Shown here: positions 26,937-37,770 of the stretch, one piece after another
How positions within the stretch are numbered: position 1 is the first letter of the stretch
Layout: each line of letters begins with the position of its first letter
DNA from: Thiotrichaceae bacterium
GTDB lineage: Bacteria > Pseudomonadota > Gammaproteobacteria > Thiotrichales > Thiotrichaceae
Direction: 5' to 3'
Length of the DNA stretch: 64,000 bases
Assembly: GCA_026989335.1 (NCBI GenBank)
Contig: JALSJN010000018.1
Coordinates: forward strand, 23,197-87,196
The notes under the pieces: generated by a model
What the model was told of the DNA's origin: nothing
The model's input: only the letters and a program-made list of their open reading frames with translations
Database searches by the model: none
Program-made: the position numbers and the translations under genes

Positions 26937-27526
26937 GTGTTAAAAAAGATGAAAGAGCAGCAGAAAAGTTTTTTTGAAAAAATGGGTGAAATACTAAACT
27001 CTCCTTTGCCTGGAACTATGCATAGCCCCGCTGAACCTTCAGAGGCATCTGCTACTAACAATACAGATCAAATTAATGAAAATGATGGCTCTTTGTTGGC
27101 TCGTATTAAAGATATTCTTAATACGCCCTTACCTGGTAGCAAGAAATCTGGTAGCGATAATTTAACGGATCAGATAGTAGACTTAGAGAAAAAGCCGATT
27201 GAAATAACCGATGCAGATTACCCGAAAACTGGTGGGAAACAGACTGGGCTACGTTCAAAGCACATCAAGATCAAGACCGTAAGGGTTTGACGATGAAGCA
27301 ACAAATGGATCAATCAAACTTTGCTCAATATCAAACACAAGAGCGTGAGCAGTTTGAGGCATACCAAACAAGTGAATTCGAGTTATTTCAAGCTCAACAG
27401 CAAGCCAAGTTAGTTTGGATTCAGGAGCAACAATTAAAACAAACTATCGGTGGTGAAGTGGTAGGTATGCTTCCTCCTGCGCCTCCGGTAGCGCCATTAG
27501 CGCCTAAGGCGCCAACCCCACCTTAG
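26937..27526 (+). pseudogene. Frameshifted gene of unknown function (two ORFs of the track join)
   Basis: The 117-residue ORF and the following 79-residue ORF are one gene. The second ORF's frame, read back before its ATG, gives NWWETDWATFKAHQDQDRKGL, clearly coding and continuous with the DYPK end of the first. Inserting one C in the run at about 27221-27223 (giving DADYP-ENWWETDW) restores a protein of about 196 residues. Visible parts: two copies of an amphipathic motif (MGEILNSPLPGT and IKDILNTPLPGS), a Gln/Glu-rich helical region with repeated F-x-x-Y-Q units, and a Pro-rich end. The GTG start at 26937 or ATG at 26949 is uncertain. Real loss, strain variation or an assembly indel cannot be told apart here. 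Confidence 0.72.
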
Positions 27527-27547
27527 CCTTGACTAGCATACTAAAAA

Positions 27548-28339
27548 GTGAACTTATATACTGCTGCATATCAATGTTTAATGATAAAAGATGTTACAAA
27601 AAAACGTCTTTGTGTCGATGCGTTACTATCTGATTGGGATAATAATTTGCTCAATCGAGAGCAAGCTGAGCTTGTACAAATTGAGGTGCCAGGCCGCCCA
27701 GAAAAACCAGAATTACTGCCACACGCTCAATTAAAACAACGTAAATTAGGATCCGAACTTGGGCGTGCTATGCTGATTCATGCTATTGCTCATATTGAGT
27801 TTAATGCCATTAACTTAGCCTTGGATGCAGTCTACCGTTTTCGCGAACTACCTGATCAATATTGTGCCGATTGGCTAAAGGTTGCCTCCGAAGAGTCGTA
27901 TCATTTTTCATTATTAGAGCAACGGCTTCATGATTTAGGTTATCAATATGGGGATTTTCCCGCACATAATGGTTTGTGGGAAATGGTTTTAAAAACTGAT
28001 CACGATGTGATGATACGTATGGCTTTAGTACCTAGAGTACTAGAAGCGCGGGGCTTGGATGTGACACCTGCGATGATGAAGCGCCTCGAAAAAGTGGGTG
28101 ACTCCAAAACCGTTAAAGCCTTAGAAATAATCTTACGCGATGAAATAGGACATGTAGCCATTGGTTCTTATTGGTTTAAGCAATCTTGTGAGCAACGTGG
28201 TTTAAACTCAGAAAAGACATTTCGTGATTTATTAAACACTTATATGGGTGGCATGCTACGCGGTCCTTTTCATACCGAAGCTCGACTCAAAGCAGGCTTT
28301 AGTCAGAAAGAAATCGATGAACTGGTTAAATTGACTTAA
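27548..28339 (+). CDS. DUF455 ferritin-like protein
   Basis: DUF455 proteins have a ferritin-like four-helix core that binds two metal ions; no reaction is agreed for them. The ligands are visible as AHIEFNAINLALD, SEESYHFSLLEQRL and RDEIGHVAIGSYW, each with Glu and His at the spacing expected for a diiron site. The GTG start gives MNLYTAAYQCLMIKD. Length 263 is normal. The gene follows the frameshifted gene by 21 bases and could share its transcript. Confidence in the family is high and in function low. Confidence 0.85.
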   Translation: MNLYTAAYQCLMIKDVTKKRLCVDALLSDWDNNLLNREQAELVQIEVPGRPEKPELLPHAQLKQRKLGSELGRAMLIHAIAHIEFNAINLALDAVYRFRELPDQYCADWLKVASEESYHFSLLEQRLHDLGYQYGDFPAHNGLWEMVLKTDHDVMIRMALVPRVLEARGLDVTPAMMKRLEKVGDSKTVKALEIILRDEIGHVAIGSYWFKQSCEQRGLNSEKTFRDLLNTYMGGMLRGPFHTEARLKAGFSQKEIDELVKLT

Positions 28340-28399
28340 AAATAGAATCTCATGGTATACTTTTTAACCATTTATTCCTTCATTAAAATAACTGACTTC

Positions 28400-29737
28400 A
28401 TGAAAATAGCACTTTATAAACAATCAATTCTTTTGCTTTTAACAGTGTTTTCGAGTGTTTTTTCAACTCATGCTTACGCTGAGGTCGACAATTCATTTTT
28501 AATGAATGAAATCGCGTTAAGGTCAGCAAAATCAGGGCTCTCTGTTTCAGAGGGTGGGGGCTCACTGGGTTCAAAGCCGAGTAAGTCTTCTATCGTGGAT
28601 TTTTTAAAAAGTTCTAATGATGATTTTGAAAAAGCGACTAGCTTAAAAGCTAAAACGGATGAAGGTTTTACGCAGCGTTCTGCAACGCGGGATTTATCAG
28701 GGAGTAATAATAAACCCTCAAGAATAGATCAAATTTCAGCTACAGGGAAGTACCGTAAAAAAAGTGATGAAAAAAGGGGTAGTAATGAAATTAAAAAAAC
28801 TGAAACCATTAAAACTAGTTCTATAAGTTCTCCTGAGAGCGACCTAGCAGCTGAGAAACCTAAAACTAAACTATTGGATAAAAAAACCTCTAGAAAGTCA
28901 TCTAAAAAGAAAGGTAAAAGGGTGCGCTATTGTTTAGGCGGTAGTTTTAAGGCATTAGAAAAAAAGATGAAGCAGTATGATGCACCCATTACAAAATACA
29001 GTAAAAAATATGGTGTTTCAAAAGCTTTAATCCAAGCTGTGATAACGGCAGAGAGTTGTTGGAATCCCAAAGCACTTTCTCCTGTAGGTGCGCAAGGCCT
29101 TATGCAGTTAATGCCGGCTACGGCCAAACGTTTCGGTGTTACACAGCGCTATAACCCTGATTTAAACATAAAAGCAGGTACTAACTATTTGAAATTCTTA
29201 ACAAAATATTTCAAAAAAGATATGGTTAAAGTCATTGCAGCCTACAATGCAGGTGAAGGTGCGGTTAATAAATACAAAGGGGTTCCGCCCTATAAAGAAA
29301 CGAAACACTATGTGAAAAAAGTAGCAACGCTTTATAAGCTTTATAATAATAATGGTAGTGTGTTAACCGCTGAGGCATTTAAAGCATCATTATTAAGAAT
29401 GCATTTGCCAACAACACCTGAAGAGATACGTAGAATAATATTTGTGCCGCAGGTCATGCCGTCATCACGCTTTAGTCCTTATAAAAACCGTTTAAGAAAT
29501 ATAGCACGAGGAAACTGCGCCAATAGAACTAGCACACGTCTCAAGCAATCTACCGAAGTAGAAGGCGGGGACGGTATTTGGCAAAGAATATACAATGCTA
29601 GTGCAGGTGAAACACTAACGCACGTTATGTATAAAACGGGTGTTCATAAATTAAAAATCGCTCAAATGAATGGTATTCGACCAAGAACAAAATTAAAAAT
29701 GGGGCAACGCTTATTAGTTTGGGAGTGTCGAAAATAG
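28400..29737 (+). CDS. Lytic transglycosylase with SLT and LysM domains
   Basis: Periplasmic or outer-membrane enzyme that cleaves peptidoglycan between MurNAc and GlcNAc to form 1,6-anhydro ends. I use ATG 28400, giving the signal peptide MKIALYKQSILLLLTVFSSVFSTHAYA. The track's earlier start adds 16 residues of unlikely leader. A long Ser/Lys-rich linker (about 40-185) precedes the SLT domain (about 195-305), where the catalytic Glu is in ITAESCWNPKALSPVGAQGLMQLMP. LysM follows near 390-440 (TLTHVMYKTGVHKLKIAQMNGI). Total 445 residues. It stands alone before pgi. Confidence 0.88.
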   Translation: MKIALYKQSILLLLTVFSSVFSTHAYAEVDNSFLMNEIALRSAKSGLSVSEGGGSLGSKPSKSSIVDFLKSSNDDFEKATSLKAKTDEGFTQRSATRDLSGSNNKPSRIDQISATGKYRKKSDEKRGSNEIKKTETIKTSSISSPESDLAAEKPKTKLLDKKTSRKSSKKKGKRVRYCLGGSFKALEKKMKQYDAPITKYSKKYGVSKALIQAVITAESCWNPKALSPVGAQGLMQLMPATAKRFGVTQRYNPDLNIKAGTNYLKFLTKYFKKDMVKVIAAYNAGEGAVNKYKGVPPYKETKHYVKKVATLYKLYNNNGSVLTAEAFKASLLRMHLPTTPEEIRRIIFVPQVMPSSRFSPYKNRLRNIARGNCANRTSTRLKQSTEVEGGDGIWQRIYNASAGETLTHVMYKTGVHKLKIAQMNGIRPRTKLKMGQRLLVWECRK

Positions 29738-29900
29738 GTTGGTTGCCTATAAATTGACCACTCGTAAGAATTACAGCTTATTTTGTAAATGTTTATTAGA
29801 AAATAAAGTTTTTTTATTCTAATATAGGGTGTTACTAAAAAAACTTTAGTATGATTAATATGAAAAGTATTTATCAACCTTGTTATCAGAGAAAAATAAA

Positions 29901-31586
29901 ATGAGACCAGCAAGAGTCATTCTGAATGCAAAATCACCGCTAATCAACACACCTGCATGGTTAGCGTTACAAGAGCATTATAATAAAACTAAAAAAGATC
30001 ACATGCTTGACCTGTTTGAGGAAGACCCTAAACGTTTCGAAAACTTCTCAATTGAATTTAAAGACATGCTTTTGGATTACTCCAAAAACCGTGTAACAAA
30101 AAAAACCATGACGTTGCTTTTCGACTTGGCTAAACAAGCTAAAGTTGAAGAATGGCGCGACCGTATGTTTGCGGGTGAAAAAATAAATACGACGGAAGGG
30201 CGCGCTGTTTTGCATACTGCGTTACGCAATCGTTCTGATAAACCCATTTTTGTCGATGATGAAAATGTCATGCCTAAGGTTAATGCTGAGTTAGAAAAGG
30301 CACGTATATTTTCGGAAAAAGTGCGTAGTGGTCAATGGATTGGCTATGCCGGTTTACCTATCACCGATGTGGTGAATATTGGTATCGGTGGTTCGGATCT
30401 TGGGCCGAATATGGTTTGCCGTGCGCTATCCCCCTATAAACATAATAATATTCGAGTGCATTTTGTATCAAATGTCGATGGCTCACACATTGAGCAAATG
30501 TTAGGGAAACTTCGCCCTGAGACAACCTTATTTATTATCGCATCAAAAACTTTCACGACACAAGAAACGATCACCAATGCAAATACCGCAAAAAAATGGT
30601 TTATGAGTGGTACTGGTCGTGTAACCGAAGACGACATATCAAAACACTTTGTGGCGGTATCTACCAATGCGAAAAAAGTCACTGAGTTTGGTATTGATAC
30701 TGCCAATATGTTTGAATTTTGGGACTGGGTTGGGGGGCGTTACTCATTGTGGTCCACGGTTGGGCTTGCGAGCATAATCTACGTTGGCATGGCTAACTTT
30801 AAGAAAATGCTTGAAGGTGCGCATGAAATGGATACTCACTTTAAGGAAGCGCCTTTAGATGAAAATATCCCCGTAATACTGGCCATGTTGGGTGTTTGGT
30901 ATGGTAACTTTTACGGTGCTGAGTCGAGTGCTGTATTGCCTTACGATCATTATTTACGTTTGTTGCCCGCCTATCTTGAGCAAGCGGATATGGAAAGTAA
31001 CGGTAAATCAGTTGATAGAGAAGGGCTGCAAACAACCTATTCGACCGGTAAAGTTATTTGGGGTGCAGAAGGCATAAATGGCCAACACGCTTTTTATCAA
31101 TTACTTCATCAAGGGACGCGTTTAATTCCGACTGATTTTATTGCTTCGGTTCAATCACACAATGATCATGAGCATCACAGTGATATTTTGGCATCAAATT
31201 TTCTAGCCCAAACAGAGGCTTTGATGCGCGGTCGTAATATTGAAGAAACCCGCGAACAACTTAAAAAGTCTGGTGTTGAGCTGCATAAAGCTGAAAATCG
31301 TTTGCCTCATATGATTTTTGAAGGTAACCAACCCAGTAACTCGATAGTAATTAAGAAGCTTACACCGCGTGCCTTAGGTCGGCTAATAGCGATGTACGAG
31401 CATAAAATATTCGTACAAGGGATAGTTTGGAACTTAAACTCTTATGATCAATGGGGTGTGGAGCTGGGTAAAAACCTTGCAAAAAACATATTAGAAGAAT
31501 TAGACTCGGGTAAAAACATTCACTCCCATGATAGTTCTACAAAAGGTTTATTAGACTGGTATCGCGCTAATAAAAAAACTCTTTGA
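29901..31586 (+). CDS. pgi: Glucose-6-phosphate isomerase
   Basis: Interconverts glucose-6-phosphate and fructose-6-phosphate. I start at ATG 29901 ([18 protein letters not shown]), preceded by AGAGAAA; the track's TTG at 29880 is less likely. The phosphosugar-binding GGSDLGPNM is at about 150-158. The signature [20 protein letters not shown] with its following [12 protein letters not shown], and the catalytic residues in [21 protein letters not shown], are complete. 561 residues, normal size. It is unlinked to other sugar genes here and no terminator is obvious downstream. Confidence 0.95.
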   Translation: MRPARVILNAKSPLINTPAWLALQEHYNKTKKDHMLDLFEEDPKRFENFSIEFKDMLLDYSKNRVTKKTMTLLFDLAKQAKVEEWRDRMFAGEKINTTEGRAVLHTALRNRSDKPIFVDDENVMPKVNAELEKARIFSEKVRSGQWIGYAGLPITDVVNIGIGGSDLGPNMVCRALSPYKHNNIRVHFVSNVDGSHIEQMLGKLRPETTLFIIASKTFTTQETITNANTAKKWFMSGTGRVTEDDISKHFVAVSTNAKKVTEFGIDTANMFEFWDWVGGRYSLWSTVGLASIIYVGMANFKKMLEGAHEMDTHFKEAPLDENIPVILAMLGVWYGNFYGAESSAVLPYDHYLRLLPAYLEQADMESNGKSVDREGLQTTYSTGKVIWGAEGINGQHAFYQLLHQGTRLIPTDFIASVQSHNDHEHHSDILASNFLAQTEALMRGRNIEETREQLKKSGVELHKAENRLPHMIFEGNQPSNSIVIKKLTPRALGRLIAMYEHKIFVQGIVWNLNSYDQWGVELGKNLAKNILEELDSGKNIHSHDSSTKGLLDWYRANKKTL

Positions 31587-31819
31587 GTACACTTAACTCA
31601 TAACAACCGGCTGATTTATGGTTTTCTTGACCACTAATAATATAAATAATACCTGTCACCCTCACTTATCTGTAAGACCTTAGCAAAACTGTATACTTTC
31701 TATACAAACTACACGTTGAAAAAAAGACTGTACACGAGTTAAAAATAAGTACGATGTTGTTAATTATGTGTGTGTACTGCTTTCTAAAAACATTAAAGAG
31801 TCAGAGCTTTATATAGATT

Positions 31820-34554
31820 ATGTCTTCCCCAAAAAAACGATTTAAAATAGCCCCCATTGTTCTATTAAGTACCTTTTTTGCAGGAATATCTTATGCGGAT
31901 GTCATTCCTGAGGTTACATTAGCGGATGCAATTAAGGTACCATCAAACTTCTATAGTCAATCAGCACCATCTTTATTAAAAATGTCTGTAGAAACACTTA
32001 TTGATGCGGGTAGTAATTGTATTGTAGGGGACTACAAAGCTTGCACATTTCAAGATGTTTTAAATGATATTAATTCAGATGATGATTTTAAGCCTGAAGT
32101 AAACGTTATTTTCAGTGCAGATGACTTTACATCTGCCGGTAGTTCAGCCAATGCGAAGATACGTCAACGCGGTGGGCATACACGATTCTTGCCTCTTAAA
32201 TCATTTCGCATTAAATTAGATAGTAAGAAAGAGCTTTGGCGTAATCAACGTCGTATCCAGTTGGTTAAAAGCTTTGATGATTCGACCAGAATTCGTAACA
32301 AATTGAGTTATGACTTGTTCTCTGAAATCCCTCATTTGCCTAGTATGCGAACACAGTTTGTACAGTTAAATCTTAATAATGCTACAAGTCCTGCACCCAA
32401 TACGGGGCCAAATGCAGGCCCTAATCTAGGTCTCTTCACGCATATTGAACACGCTGGTAAAGAATATATTAAAAGTCGTGGTTGGCAAAAAGACTCTCGG
32501 CTCTATAAGGCAGAACATTTTACCTTTAGTCAAGAAAACGACCTTGCTTTAGATGAGAATGGAAAACCTCTTGATAAGAAGAAATTTGAAGTTATTTTTG
32601 AAATAAAAAGTGGTAAAAATCATCAAAAATTAAATGAAATGTTGGCGGCTGTAAATGATCCGTCATTAGATTTCAACAAGGATATTTTTAATAAGTATTT
32701 TGATCAAAATAATTACCTGACTTGGTTGGCGATTAATATATTGGTCAATAATGACGATACAAGTAATCATAATTTTTATCTTTATAACCCCAAAGGTGCT
32801 GATAAATTTTACTTTATACCTTGGGATTATGATTATGCATGGGGAGCACATCTCGATGGTACGGATGGCTTAACACCTAATGATATGCCACCTTGGTGGT
32901 ATTCTTATTCGTATCGTTGGGATGATACTTGCATAAGCAGTTTTTAAAGCAGGATGGGAGTCGTGCACTGCTTAAGCAGGCCGTTACTGAAATTAAAAAT
33001 AAATATTTAACGCGTAACAAAATTAAAGCTAAGATCGATTTATCACAGAACCCTTAATTGCTACTAAGCCTGATGATCATTGGGGGATTTATGAAAACGA
33101 CGTACAAAAAACTGAACATTATGATGCTGTGTTAAATAAGCTGGTGGATAATGTAGAGGTTAATTACAGCCGTTTTGTAACCAGCTTTGACAACCCAATG
33201 CCATTTTATGCCTATGAGTCAGAAATTACAGCTAATGCTAACCAGACACAGACAGTCCGGTTTGATTGGGATGATACGGTCAGCTTACAAGGTAATACGA
33301 TAAATTATGAATTAGTTGTATTTAAAGCTAAATCTGAGAATATTGTTGATCCTGTTCCAGGAGCACCTACACAAGCCATTGTTCCAGGTAATGTCGTTGA
33401 AGTTAAAACAGGCATACAAAATTCGGATGTTACTTTAAATTGGGCGCATCCTGTAGGGACATACTTCTATAAAGTAATAGCAAGAGATGCCACAAACCCT
33501 AAAGCACTGTGGCAAGTCTCTTATGACGAAGCTGTTAAAGATGTTAACGGCTTCCCCATTCATGGGGTTATAAAATTTAAAGTGGCTAAGGCTGGTACCG
33601 GCTCATTAACCGCTGTAAATAACGTCGCACCGTTTGCTTATGATCAATCTGTGTCTGCACTACCAAAAAAAACATCAACAGAGATTAGCCTAATCGCCAG
33701 TGATGCTGGAGCGTAGCAAAATGACCGCGATAATAATCACTCAACCAAGTAAAGGGACATTGACGCTCAACGTATCTGCAATGACGGTAACTTATAAACC
33801 GAACTTAGATGCTACAGGCGCAGACTCTTTTAAATTTAAGGTAAATGATGGATTGGTAGATAGCAATCAAGCAACAGTGAGTTTATTGATTAATGAAGCA
33901 CCTATGGCACAGAATAAAGTAAGGGCTGCTGTTAAAAAGAATACAAGAATAGACATTAATCTAGGCAGTAAAGTTAGTGATGCAGACGGCGACACCTTAA
34001 GCTTGTTAATTAGTAAAGGCCCTGAGCATGGTGTTTTATCGGCAGTAACAGGTTTAATGGTTAGCTATACACCTAACAAAGACTATGCGGGGAATGATAC
34101 CTTTGTTTACCGCGTTAAAGATGCTAATGGTCTTTATAGTAATACAGCAAAGGTCACGATGACCATGTTGAATAAAGTACCTAAGGTTATAAATCAAGTA
34201 ATTGAATTAATTCAAGGAACCAAAAAGGCATTTTTACTTGCTGCAAAAGACGAGGATAATAAGTTACTATCAGTGACTATTACGCAAAAACCGGCACACG
34301 GAAGCTTAAAACTGGGTGCTGGTTTATCTGTAACGTATACGCCTACTATAAACTATGTAGGTACTGACTTGTTTAAGTATAAAGTGAATGATGCGACGAT
34401 AGATAGTAAAGAGGCAATGGTAACAATAACGATAGGTAAGAAACCTACGATAGAAAAGTCATCGGGTGGTGGAAGCACATCATGGCTCTTATTATTGCTT
34501 GTAGCTTACGGGTTACGTTATAAAAAACGAGTAGGGTACAAGGTTCTTCCATAG
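31820..34554 (+). pseudogene. CotH kinase-family surface protein with Ig-like repeats and GlyGly-CTERM, broken by three frameshifts
   Basis: Four ORF pieces read as one gene. Piece one (31820 on) has a signal peptide (to about residue 26) and a CotH fold (KIRQRGGHTRFLPLKSFRIKLD, FIPWDYDYAWG). After YRWDD it continues in another frame as LHKQFLKQDGSRALLKQAV (from 32929). At about 33045 it shifts again to EPLIATKPDDHWGIYEND, entering the 33129-33716 ORF. Near 33700 it shifts a third time into an ORF with tandem Ig/cadherin-like repeats (VTYKPN, VSYTPN, VTYTPT) and a C-terminal GGGSTSWLLLLLVAYGLRYKKR, a GlyGly-CTERM sorting signal for rhombosortase. Full length would be about 900 residues. CotH kinases phosphorylate surface proteins in some species; role here unknown. 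Confidence 0.78.
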
Positions 34555-34582
34555 TTGATAGTTGTGTCTGAAGAAATAAAAA

Positions 34583-35779
34583 TCACAGCGAAAACTTAGT
34601 TAATAAACCACGTTTCCCAATAAAGAAAATTTCATTGTTATTTATAATTGGAGGTACAGAGTAGCCTGATTTGTCCCCAGTTTTTCGCGCAACAATTTTT
34701 CCTACCTTCGTGTTAATCCAATGTATTCCCCCCTGTTTGTCAGCCACTATCGCAAGTTCAGCATTAATTATTATGGGTAAAGTTGGCTGACGCTGTTTAA
34801 GATCATCCATCTTCCAGACAGGGCTACCTGTTTGTGGGTCGAGCTTCCAGATATTACCTTGGTTATCTCGTGTTAAAATAGTTTTTGTACTGGCGCTTAA
34901 ACCGCTTGGTGTTGAAAATGCTCTAAGCCATACAGGATTACCTGTCTTACCTTGAACACCCGTAGCGTTACCATTGAGTGATGAGGCAAACACCGCATTA
35001 TCAAGCACCGTGATTTTACCATCAATATCAATGATTTTATCAAGTTCAGTTAAGCCTTTGGGTACGGCAAGGGTGACCTCCCATTGTGGTTTTCCAGTAC
35101 TTAGCTCATAAGCAACTAATTTTCCATTGTCAAAACCGCTAATAACATTATCAGCAAGTATGACAGGAATGCTGGCTCCAAAATGACTTAGCGCAGGTGT
35201 TTTTTGTGAGCGTTGCCAAATAATTTCACCGCTTTGGCTTGAGAGCCCATGAATTTTTCCATCGACAGTACGTAAAGCTATAAACCCTTTTTTACTCGGT
35301 GATACAGAGAGGACTTCACTGCTGAGACGTTCAACCCAGAGAATCTTTCCCGTTTTTGCATCGAGTGCAATCGCATTGCCTTTGTTAGAACCAATAACGA
35401 TTTGGTCGCTATTCTTATCAAGATCACCATTAATGCCAGCAGTAATGGTTTCCCTAAAGGTTCTCTTCCAAATTAATTGCCCTTTATTCTTATTCCAGGC
35501 ACTCACAGACCGAGCACCTGCAATAAATAGAGTCTGATCATTGATGAAAGGGTGAATCTTACTCTCACCCATTGCACTGCCCGTATTAACCTGCCAGTTT
35601 TTTTGGGTTGGAATAGGGTTTTTAATTTTTTTAAGAGGCTCAAGCGCAATGGCTCGTGAGGTTTTATTCCCTAACAGTTGTGAGCCAAGCGATGTCTGCT
35701 GGCTACATGCGCTCAGTAACAAGGTAAGGCTTGCAAAAACGGTGATTAAAGCTGTTCGTGAGAGCATCATTGTTGTCAT
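34583..35779 (-). CDS. bamB: Outer membrane protein assembly factor BamB
   Basis: BamB is the beta-propeller lipoprotein of the BAM complex that inserts outer-membrane proteins. I use ATG 35779 (the track's GTG adds four residues), giving MTTMMLSRTALITVFASLTLLLSAC with the lipobox LLSAC. The body has PQQ-like propeller repeats, e.g. GSNKGNAIALDAKTGKILWVERL and DGKIHGLSSQSGEIIWQRS, at about 40-residue spacing. 398 residues. It is next to yfgM and hisS as usual, but der/engA, normally just downstream, is replaced by the convergent broken CotH gene. Confidence 0.93.
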   Translation of the reverse strand: MTTMMLSRTALITVFASLTLLLSACSQQTSLGSQLLGNKTSRAIALEPLKKIKNPIPTQKNWQVNTGSAMGESKIHPFINDQTLFIAGARSVSAWNKNKGQLIWKRTFRETITAGINGDLDKNSDQIVIGSNKGNAIALDAKTGKILWVERLSSEVLSVSPSKKGFIALRTVDGKIHGLSSQSGEIIWQRSQKTPALSHFGASIPVILADNVISGFDNGKLVAYELSTGKPQWEVTLAVPKGLTELDKIIDIDGKITVLDNAVFASSLNGNATGVQGKTGNPVWLRAFSTPSGLSASTKTILTRDNQGNIWKLDPQTGSPVWKMDDLKQRQPTLPIIINAELAIVADKQGGIHWINTKVGKIVARKTGDKSGYSVPPIINNNEIFFIGKRGLLTKFSL

Positions 35780-35803
35780 TTTATTATCCACATTGGGTTG
35801 TAA

Positions 35804-36418
35804 CTAAGACCCGTCACCCAGATCATCACGCTTCATTTTTAATAATTGGCTATTTTGACCGCCAGAACTTAGTAGGGCTTTATCATACGCCTCACGTGCT
35901 TTTTTAATGTCTTTTTTGGCTAAAAATAAATCACCATTAAGCTCAGCAACTAACGAGCTATAAGCGGATGATTTGATGCCTGAAATAATCGTATTGGCTT
36001 CATCGAGTTTATTGGTACTAATTAAGGTGCGAGCAAGGCGTACCTTAGCAATTATCGCAATGTCAGTTTGAGAACTGTTGCTGGCGACTTTTAGTTGGTT
36101 AATACAATCATCCGTTTTGCTTGCGTTACACGCAGCTTTTGCGGCATTGAGTGCAGCCAGTGCAGCGTAGGGCGTATTACCGTATTCTGTATTGATCTTT
36201 TTGAGTAGCTCTGTATCACTGGGGTTTTTATTGAGCTGCGAGAGTATTTTAGAAGCTCCTTCCGACTGATCCAATTTGTGTTGTTGCCACTGTTGCCAGC
36301 CGAACATCCCAGCTATGGCTAAACCTACCCCTGCAACGACTGAAAGTCCATTGGATTTCCACCAAGCTTTGAGTTCTTCTGCTTTTTCTTCATCGGATTT
36401 TAATACATTATCTGCCAT
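35804..36418 (-). CDS. yfgM: YfgM family tetratricopeptide protein
   Basis: YfgM is an inner-membrane protein with a periplasmic TPR domain, associated with PpiD and SecYEG. The 204-residue product has an acidic-basic cytoplasmic N-terminus with AEELKAWWKSNG (13-24), one membrane helix (about 25-44: LSVVAGVGLAIAGMFGWQQW) and a helical repeat region to the end, including AYDKALLS. Sits between hisS and bamB, with 12 bases to bamB, the expected operon order. Confidence 0.88.
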   Translation of the reverse strand: MADNVLKSDEEKAEELKAWWKSNGLSVVAGVGLAIAGMFGWQQWQQHKLDQSEGASKILSQLNKNPSDTELLKKINTEYGNTPYAALAALNAAKAACNASKTDDCINQLKVASNSSQTDIAIIAKVRLARTLISTNKLDEANTIISGIKSSAYSSLVAELNGDLFLAKKDIKKAREAYDKALLSSGGQNSQLLKMKRDDLGDGS

Positions 36419-36458
36419 GTTCTAACTCTTTAATATTTAGGTTAATTGTTACGCTGGA

Positions 36459-37745
36459 CTATACCAGAATGGTATTTGCCACGTAATCATTTAGTTTATC
36501 AAGCGCAATGCTGATTTGTTGTGTGATTTCTTGCGTATCTTGGCGTAACGGTTTAATAATAACGTGTTGATTTTCAAGTTCGTTTTCACCCAGTATTAGA
36601 GCATAGCCTGCGGTAGATTTATCGGCTCGTTTAAGCTGGGCTTTAAAACTGCCTGAACCCTGATTAGCCATCAAGCGTAGTTGTGGAAAACGCTCTCTTA
36701 ATTTCTCAGCCATATTTAAACCAGCGACTTCTGCTTTCTCTCCTAACATTACAAAATAGAGATGCGGAGAATGGTCAGGGATCGCTAAGTTTTGCTCTTC
36801 TAATAATAGTTGTAAACGATCAATACCGATACCAAAACCACAGGCGGGTGTTTCTTTTCCCCCCAGTTTTGTGACTAAATTATCATATCGGCCGCCGGCA
36901 CAGATTGTTCCTTGTGAGCCTAACTCGCTCGTTATCCATTCAAATACGGTACGGTTATAATAATCTAAACCACGAACTAATCGAGAATTTACGGTATAAG
37001 CAATGCCTATTGCATCTAGTCGCTGCTTTAAGCCGGCGAAATGTTCTTTTGATTCATCATCTAAATAATCGAGAAGGTCGGGTGCATTTTCGACTAAGTC
37101 TTGCATTTTTGGGTTTTTAGTGTCAAGAATACGAAGCGGGTTTTGATGTAGTCGGCGACTTGAGTCATCATCTAACTGATCTTGATGCTGACTAAAGTAC
37201 TCAATTAAAACTTCTCGGTAAGCTTCACGTGCTTGGTTGCTACCGAGTGAGTTAATTTCTAAATGTACGTTTTTAAGGCCTAGTTTCTTCCACAGCCTTG
37301 CGCCGATTGCAATCACCTCGGCATCAATATCTGGCGTGGCAATGCCGTAGGTCTCAATGCCTGCTTGATAGAACCCGCGATAACGACCTTTTTGTGGTCG
37401 TTCATGGCGAAACATGGGCGCAATATACCAAATCCGTTGTTGTTGATTATGTAATAATCCGTGTTGCATGGCGGCACGTACACAGCCAGCTGTTCCTTCT
37501 GGACGTAATGTCAAGCTATCACCATTGCGATCTTCAAAGGTATACATTTCTTTTTCGACAATATCGGTAGCATCCCCAATGCCGCGTTTAAAAAGCTCGG
37601 TTGACTCGATAATAGGGGTGCGCAGTTCATTGTAGCCGTAGCTATTAAAGAGCTCGCGTGCGCAAGACTCAATATATTGCCAAGAAGGTGATTGCTCAGG
37701 GAGTATGTCACGCATGCCTCTTACGGCTTGAAGGTTTTTTGCCAT
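36459..37745 (-). CDS. hisS: Histidyl-tRNA synthetase
   Basis: Class II synthetase charging tRNA-His. Class II motif 1 and 2 regions appear as ELRTPIIESTELF, LTLRPEGTAGCVRAAM and RHERPQKGRYRGFYQAGIETYG. The His-specific loop RLVRGLDYYNRTVFEW lies near 257-272, and motif 3 is CGFGIGIDRLQLLLEE. The C-terminal anticodon-binding domain follows. 428 residues, normal. Normally ispG lies between rodZ and hisS; here the two are adjacent with 25 bases between. Confidence 0.96.
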   Translation of the reverse strand: MAKNLQAVRGMRDILPEQSPSWQYIESCARELFNSYGYNELRTPIIESTELFKRGIGDATDIVEKEMYTFEDRNGDSLTLRPEGTAGCVRAAMQHGLLHNQQQRIWYIAPMFRHERPQKGRYRGFYQAGIETYGIATPDIDAEVIAIGARLWKKLGLKNVHLEINSLGSNQAREAYREVLIEYFSQHQDQLDDDSSRRLHQNPLRILDTKNPKMQDLVENAPDLLDYLDDESKEHFAGLKQRLDAIGIAYTVNSRLVRGLDYYNRTVFEWITSELGSQGTICAGGRYDNLVTKLGGKETPACGFGIGIDRLQLLLEEQNLAIPDHSPHLYFVMLGEKAEVAGLNMAEKLRERFPQLRLMANQGSGSFKAQLKRADKSTAGYALILGENELENQHVIIKPLRQDTQEITQQISIALDKLNDYVANTILV

Positions 37746-37770
37746 GATTATTTGAGTGTGTTTAAAGGTT

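Noticed and set aside
27203-27230. Programmed -1 frameshift
   Set aside because: There is no canonical slippery heptamer or downstream stem at the junction; a one-base loss in a C-run is simpler.
29805-29823. AT-rich hairpin before pgi as a terminator
   Set aside because: The stem is imperfect, wholly A/T, and lacks a clean T-run.
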